Below, in pieces: positions 32,315 to 64,000 of a DNA stretch of 64,000 nt. The stretch is from positions 1-64,000 of the forward strand of contig JAJKFH010001977.1 in NCBI GenBank assembly GCA_023333565.1, in the 5' to 3' direction. This stretch comes from Puffinus mauretanicus (lineage: Eukaryota; Chordata; Aves; Procellariiformes; Procellariidae). Positions within the stretch are counted from its first letter, which is position 1. Each line of letters starts with the position of its first letter. The notes under the pieces are model-generated. The model was not told the DNA's origin. It did no database searches and saw nothing but the letters and a program-made list of their open reading frames with translations. A program made the position numbers and the translations under genes.

Positions 32315-35261
32315 CTATCAAGAAAATGAAAATTGCATTAGTTACTTCTTGGAAAAAAGATAAAAATTTAAGCAAGCCCACATGGACTCTAGTATACACA
32401 CAACAGTTATGTTCTTACATATGCATATTTAATATTACTGTACAACTCATACATTTCCATAATATTTATAGAGATGGGAAACTTTGTTCACATGTCCCTC
32501 AAAAGTGGGATAAAGTCACTAGGAGTCAAGTAAGGCTATATAAAATTAAGAAATTACAAGATAAGTGTTAAACACAACGGATTAAGTATACCTATACAAA
32601 TGAAAACTGACTTTGATACTTCAATTGTCTTAGTGGCAGTATGGAAAAGATCACCTCAGAGAGATAGCCAGAGGGTCTCAAAAGGAAAAGATGGTTCAGA
32701 ACCCTTCTGCAGTACCTTGTCTCTAATTTAGGAGCTTGTATTCCAAGTTCATTTGTCTCAAAAAAAATGAAGAACTTGATACGGTCATAACCCATGAGGA
32801 ACATGTGTAGTGTTACTTTGCTTGTTACATGTAAGAAAATATACTTACTGTTCTGCCACCAGTCATCTGTTCAAGAATGTCTTGGAACTGACTTCCGTTT
32901 GTATTCATGTCCAGTTCTACAGCTGTATAATTTACATTCATACCCTCAAAAAGTTTTTTTGCCATTTTGCAGTAGAAGCATGTTGTTTTAGAGAAAATCA
33001 CCACACAGTTGTCTGAAATAATCTCCTGTGTGTTCAAAAGAATGTTTAAGTCAGCATGCTTTCTTTTTAAGTTAGTGTATTTTAACAGTATCTAACAGTC
33101 ATGAAAACAAATACAGAAGTTAAAAATCTGCTATTATAGTAACAAATACAGGAAAATTACTCTCTGTAAAAGGCTTTCTAAGGTATTTTTTAACAGGGAC
33201 AACTGAGGAGTTCCCAGCCATGCTACAGCAATGACTGGCCACTTCTGAAGAATCTTCCAAAACACTGTACTTTATTCTCAGTTTTTTAAGGTAAAGTGAC
33301 AAGCTTGTTTAGCTTCTGAATCTTCCCTACTTCTTATCTAGAGCCACAAAAATCTTAAGGTGAGGAATGAACTATTTTTCTTTAAAAACAATGAGCAGAA
33401 CAGTGACTTCTATCAAGGCACCTGTCAAGAAGATATCATCACCTGGGTGCAGTGGGTGCAAAACATATACACCCCACATTTGTTCTGAAGACCTCTATGG
33501 TGGCCTAGGATCTCCTTCAGGGATGCATCCCATAGTTTCACATCAGAATAAAAACTGCTTCCTACCTGACTACCAAGAAAGTCAGACTCTCGACCTCAAA
33601 AAGTGCAGTTGCACTTGGCCAGATCCCAAAGAGCACCTGCGCACAAGTGCAGTAGGCAGTGAGGCGCAACTTCAGCAGTTTGCAGAACTACATGGAAGAT
33701 AAAGTGACTTCTCCTGCTCCACTTAGGGTTTTCAGTAAAAGGTATGCTCTGTTCTTTAGGTAGAATACCTGGAATCAGTTAAAACTTAGCAGTGTCTAAC
33801 TTTCAGGAATGCTATGATCATCATCTTGTGGGAGCAGACAAATAGAGGAGACTTGGCATTAACAATCTCTACCAGAAGCACTGCTGGCATCTATGAAGCT
33901 GTGTATGACCTGCACTTGACTCCAAAACTGAGCAGAATGCTTGTGGAGCACGTGGTATGACTGCCATGCAGGGTGCCAACCCTGAACCCTCTTCTGCTCC
34001 GCAGCCACAGACCTCCTACCGTCTGCCATCTCCTTGAATTATTTAGTACAGCTTTCCCTGTCCGTAAGGCAAACAGGATGGGCTGGTGGCAAGCAGAGTG
34101 ACAAAAAGGGTTCTGAGTGGGAGAAAGAAATACCCCTATTACTTTACTGTAAATTCAAGGTGATTTCAGGCTGTCATTTAGTATCAGTAAATTTACTTTA
34201 AAAAAGCAACTTACTCTTTAAATATTTACTTTACTTGATATCAGTCATTTTACAAGGTTTAATCCCCAATATTGATAGCAGTACTGAATTTGAGTAGAGG
34301 TCTGAAAAAATATAAAACAGATGCAGCCTAGGAAGATCAGGTTCCAGGGCTGTGGATAAACAATGCTGCCAGTATTACTTAATAAACATAATCAGGTTCA
34401 ACATGCAGAAGTATTTACAGAATTTCTTTGTATAAATCAGAAGAGCTTTTAAGTAACTACAGCTTTTAGAAATGTTGAAGAATTGCATAAATAATGTTAC
34501 CTGTATTTGATTCACAGCAGCATCATTAGACAGTCCTACAGAAGTAGGCAGACTATTCCCCATTCTAAAACTAAAAAGAAATTAAAGTCAGATATTCGAG
34601 CTTTCAAACAGATGACACATTTTATAGTTCACAAATTAAAGGTTGGCTTTGTACTGTTTTGTTTAAACATTTAATGTGATTTCTCCATTACATCTAAGTT
34701 TACTTCAGCTGCAATACCCACAGTCATACTAGTTCCTACATGCCTGCAGTAAAATGAAACTAAAGAGATTGATGTTGCAGACTATAAGAATAACCAAACC
34801 GGCTGCCGTTACAACATACATACTTTTTATTTCCCAATGATAACGCAGATGCAAGTGTCGAATCTGACACCGGGCTGCATTCAACGTCACAACCCGACTC
34901 GAACAGAAGGGACCGCGCTCGTTTTCATCAAAGGAGCGGGCCCCGCAGACGTGCTGCTCCCAGGCCCGCACGTCCTGATGCCGGCCGGGCCCCCCTCCGC
35001 CCCGGCACCTGCCGCTCCGCTCCCCGGAGGACCGCTCCCCCGAGGACACGCGGTCAAAGGGCACGAAGACAGAAAGCAGGCCCCGTCCCCTCCGGCTCGA
35101 CCCAGGCCCAAGGTCCCGGCGCCGGCGGAGAGCTCCCACTCCGGCCCCGCGCTGAGGGGTGCCCCGCACCGACCGACCGACCCACCCACCGACGGACGGA
35201 CCCACCCGCGCCGCAGCCGCAGCCCCGCCGCCGCCCGGCGCAGCGCCCTCTGCAGGGCCAT
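32195..35261 (-). CDS. GLRX2: GLRX2, mitochondrial/nuclear glutaredoxin 2, complete coding region
   Basis: Dithiol glutaredoxin that reduces protein-glutathione mixed disulfides; mammalian GLRX2 can also hold a [2Fe-2S] cluster between two monomers. Four exons join in frame to 138 codons: 35261-35206, 34564-34501, 33025-32849 and 32314-32195. Exon 1 encodes an Arg/Ala-rich presequence starting MALQRALRRAAAGLRLRR, typical of a mitochondrial targeting peptide. The thioredoxin fold follows: strand CVVIFSKT, active site Cys56-Phe-Tyr-Cys59, the TVPRVFVNG cis-Pro motif and GGATET, both glutathione-binding. The end LLPLVHQCQV keeps the second structural Cys. Mammalian GLRX2 has CSYC, so Phe here is unusual. 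An upstream in-frame ATG (35288) and an in-frame ATG at the head of exon 2 (34563) allow other N-termini. Confidence 0.95.
32849..33025 (-). CDS. GLRX2: GLRX2 coding exon 3 (active site)
   Basis: Encodes EIISDNCVVIFSKTTCFYCK through QMTGGRT. It has both redox Cys residues and the conserved structural Cys of DNC. Acceptor CACACAG, donor GTAAGT. Confidence 0.97.
33026..34500. other. GLRX2 intron 2
   Basis: Contains a block of more balanced base composition, about 33400-34130, with an 111-codon open frame on the plus strand (33367-33702) but no recognisable domain. It may be an old, eroded insertion. The rest is AT-rich. Confidence 0.6.
34501..34564 (-). CDS. GLRX2: GLRX2 coding exon 2
   Basis: Encodes MGNSLPTSVGLSNDAAVNQI then Q. 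VNQIQ aligns with the VNQIQ just before the glutaredoxin fold in human. Acceptor TTTTAG, donor GTAACA. It starts with an in-frame ATG. Confidence 0.93.
35168..35206 (+). repeat. CGAC/CCAC tetranucleotide repeat
   Basis: Imperfect tetranucleotide repeat (ACCGACCGACC, CACCCACCG, GACGGACGG). It abuts the proposed GLRX2 exon 1 donor on the minus strand and may vary in length. Confidence 0.8.
35206..35261 (-). CDS. GLRX2: GLRX2 coding exon 1 (mitochondrial presequence)
   Basis: ATG at 35261-35259 in a strong context (GCGGCCATGG). The donor is GG|GTGGGT, and joining to exon 2 gives a GGA codon and keeps frame with MGNSLP. The alternative in-frame ATG at 35288-35286 would add MPRPFLLAA. The exon assignment rests on frame, presequence character and splice site, not on homology. 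Confidence 0.78.
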
Positions 35262-35899
35262 GGCCGCCAAGAGGAAGGGGCGGGGCATCTCCGCAGTCCT
35301 CACGGCGGTCCGACCCCTCTCGCAGGCCCCCGTTCCGCCTCCCAGCGGAGGGCGGGGCTGCCCGCCGCGCTGCCGGTGTCTTGAGGCGCCGTGTGGCGGG
35401 CGGCACCGCCCCGCCCCGCCGCGCCCGTCGGCGGCGGGTCCCTCAGGTGAGGGCCCTGCTAGCGGCGGTGTGGGGGGCGAAGGCGGCGCAGAGCGGAGAA
35501 GAGAGCGGTGCGGCGGCGGAGCCAGCTCCAGGGGCGGCGGTCCGGGGCGAGCGGCTCCCGCCGTGCGGGGGCAGGCCCTGGGGGCGGTGGCGCCTGGCAG
35601 CCGCGGCGCGGCGGCGTTAGCAGTTAGGGTACAGGTGGGGACGGGCTGTTTTTCTGAGGAAAAACCTTTCTGGAACTGCGATGTGGGGGTGGTAAAGACG
35701 CTCCGAAGCGCTGCTGTCAGCGGGATGGCGGTTAGGAGGGGGGATGGAGGTGAGGTGGCTTTCCTGGAGGCCCCGAGGCGACTTCTGGCGCGGGGGGGAG
35801 CGGGGGTCTGTGAGTGCTGGTGCTGGTGGTCTCCTGCCTCTTGTGACCGACTCCCAGGTGCTAAGGTTTCGGCGGTGCCTTTGCTGTGTCAAATGTAAA

Positions 35900-37700
35900 A
35901 CTAATTTTAAATCTTCTGTGTCAGCATTTCTGTTGCCTGGTTTTCTTTACGTTTCTTTCCTGCCTTGCAGTTATTCAAATAGTCAAAAATTTACTCGTGA
36001 GACAGGAGCGTTCCCAGACAACAAATAATGCCTTGAAGGATAATGAACTCGTCCTGGGATCTGGGAAGTTATGCTTACGGTGTGTTTGACTAATCCTGTA
36101 ATATGTGGAATGTTTTTAGTGACTCCTAGAAAATTAATTTTCTCTTCCTAAAGAATTAACGAATTTGGAGGTTTTACTTTATGTGGGGGTGCTGGTTTTT
36201 TCTTTCCTCAGACTGCCTAGTAAGAGCTGTTCGGCAATATTCTCTGGCTTCACCCCCATATAACTTGCTATGGAGCCTGGGTCGCTGGTCAAATACGTAT
36301 GTCCTTGGTGGGGTGTACGTATTGAATGTCCTCTGAGCCTCCCCACTGGCATCTAGACAAGAATTTCAATACTGCAGAAACTTCTCTGCCCTTTGTTGAG
36401 AGGATAAGTTCTGCAGAGTTGTGCTCTGGATCACTGTTAGTGCTCAATCCTATGTTTTAAAAATAGTGCAAGGAAATCAGCCAATGTGTACTGTTTTGGG
36501 GATATGTATAAAAATGAATGCTGTGTATTCAGGCATGGTATAGCTTGCTCCTGTATTATAAGACTTGAACAATTTTTCTTAATGTTATTAATCTTAATGA
36601 TCTTACCTATGATGTAAAATTGTCAAACTTTTTTTGCGACCTATTTTTTATTTCACATAAAACATCGGCGTAACCTGCTAGACTACAGCTCTATTAAACC
36701 AGTCATAAAACGCAGTTGAAACATTGTAGCTATGGGATATATTTTCATTTCACTAAATGGTAACATGCTTTCTCATTTCAGGTAGTATGTTCTAGCCTAG
36801 TCTCCTGTGGTAAAGCTGATAAACTCTCATGCCATGTGAAAATAGTTTCTCTGACATTTCTTATCAAGTCCTGATTTAGTGATAAAAATAATGGTTAATA
36901 ATCTTATCAGAGGACATTCATGGTTTTGTCTCCTGAGTACATAAATGTTACTCTATACCAGTTGAAAAATAAATATTGGAAGTAATTGGTATAATTCAGC
37001 ATGTTACTAGGTGGTATAGTATATTTATGTATTAGACTATTTCGATACCCTACGTGAAACGTTATCAATATAGTTACGATAGTCAGCATGCTGTGCAAAT
37101 GTGATATCACAAATGGTGACATCACTAACATCTTGGAACAGGAAATTATATCTGCTGTTGACTTCTAGTCTGTTTTGTCGGTCTTGGTACGTGCTACTTA
37201 CAGGAAGAAAAATGATGCAATTTTGCCTTTTGCAGATTTAAAATGGGATAATGTTTTCTGCCAATGTTGAAAAGTGTTAAGAAAATTCTGAGCATCAAAG
37301 ATCAGAATAAGCCATCACGAGAGCTTTCTTCCAGGCCTTAAACCCCTGGACTGGTATTCCCCCGGGGGTGCTGGGCGGTGCTACACCCCCAGTTTTTGTG
37401 TGCCCGAGCAGAAGGAATGAACCTGGAACACCGAGAGAGCAAAAAGCCGCCTGAGAGGGGGGCCTCGGCCGGCTGCAGCCGCCCAGTTGCTCCGGTGAGC
37501 GAAAGGCGTCAGCGGAGCTCTGGGAAACCCTGAACTCCGCCGGGTGAAGTAACTGGCTCGGTGGTGGTGCTACTTTTTCTTCGTCAGGTGCAGAGGCAAT
37601 AAATATTTTCCTAATTACTTGTTCGCTATGGTCTTTTGACGGCTTGTTCTTGTCAGAATTAAATTGCATTTTTGTCAGTGATAAAGCAGAGATTTTTCTC
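35900..37700. other. Intergenic spacer between GLRX2 and CDC73
   Basis: Mostly AT-rich with no recognisable gene. A separate G+C-rich patch lies at 37330-37560, containing a donor-like CCG|GTGAGC near 37492-37500. It could be an outlier of the CDC73 promoter or an upstream exon, but nothing proves either. Confidence 0.6.
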
Positions 37701-37729
37701 TTTTATCTTTTTTCTCCCCCTTCACGTCC

Positions 37730-64000
<26,271 letters not shown>

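Larger units (their letters stand above)
34860..35860. promoter_or_regulatory. GLRX2: CpG island promoter of GLRX2
   Basis: A CpG-dense block covering GLRX2 exon 1 and its upstream region, with abrupt edges. It includes a run of CGAC/CCAC/GGAC tetranucleotides at 35168-35206, at the exon 1 donor. The long open frames here on both strands lack splice or homology support. Confidence 0.85.

Noticed and set aside
34545..34563. N-myristoylation signal at the exon 2 start of GLRX2 (MGNSLP)
   Set aside because: The usual pattern needs a small residue such as Ser or Thr five positions into the Gly-started motif; here it is Pro.
34729..35898. Open frames of 225 and 353 codons around GLRX2 exon 1
   Set aside because: CpG-island shadows. 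Only the 56-nt segment 35206-35261 joins GLRX2 in frame with a sensible splice site.

Overview
This is vertebrate nuclear DNA, almost certainly from a bird. Four intron-rich genes with canonical GT-AG splice sites lie in the conserved amniote order UCHL5 (-), RO60/TROVE2 (+), GLRX2 (-), CDC73 (+). Three promoters sit in CpG islands. The repeats are typical of birds: a CR1 LINE 3' end, a degraded CR1-clade ORF2, and an LTR of avian class-II (ERVK-like) type. I cannot name the species.

Layout. 1-396: the 3' part of an endogenous retroviral LTR, lying in a UCHL5 intron. 469-12315 (-): the first six coding exons of UCHL5; the rest of the gene is off the left edge. About 11.64-13.11 kb: a CpG island from which UCHL5 and RO60 diverge. 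17906-24548 (+): all eight coding exons of RO60, 538 codons. 24.55-32.19 kb: AT-rich convergent 3' region between RO60 and GLRX2. 32195-35261 (-): all four coding exons of GLRX2, 138 codons. About 34.86-35.86 kb: the GLRX2 CpG island. About 37.73-39.48 kb: the CDC73 CpG island. 38544-60781 (+): CDC73 exons 1-9, the first 302 codons; later exons are beyond the right edge.

The genes are unrelated in pathway. UCHL5 is a proteasome and INO80 deubiquitinase, RO60 binds misfolded small RNA and Y RNA, GLRX2 is a mitochondrial/nuclear glutaredoxin, and CDC73 is a PAF1-complex subunit. What they share is promoter architecture and conserved synteny. No operon, CRISPR array, phage or other bacterial-type system is present.

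The most interesting items are a 5'-truncated UBE2D processed pseudogene in CDC73 intron 2 that has lost its catalytic Cys codon (such retrocopies are scarce in birds), a GLRX2 active site reading Cys-Phe-Tyr-Cys, an ancient MIR/CORE-SINE-like fossil in the presumed GLRX2 3' UTR, and the UCHL5/RO60 bidirectional promoter with a YY1-type motif over the UCHL5 start codon. I found no convincing new biological system. Most other open reading frames are shadows in CpG islands or chance openings in introns.
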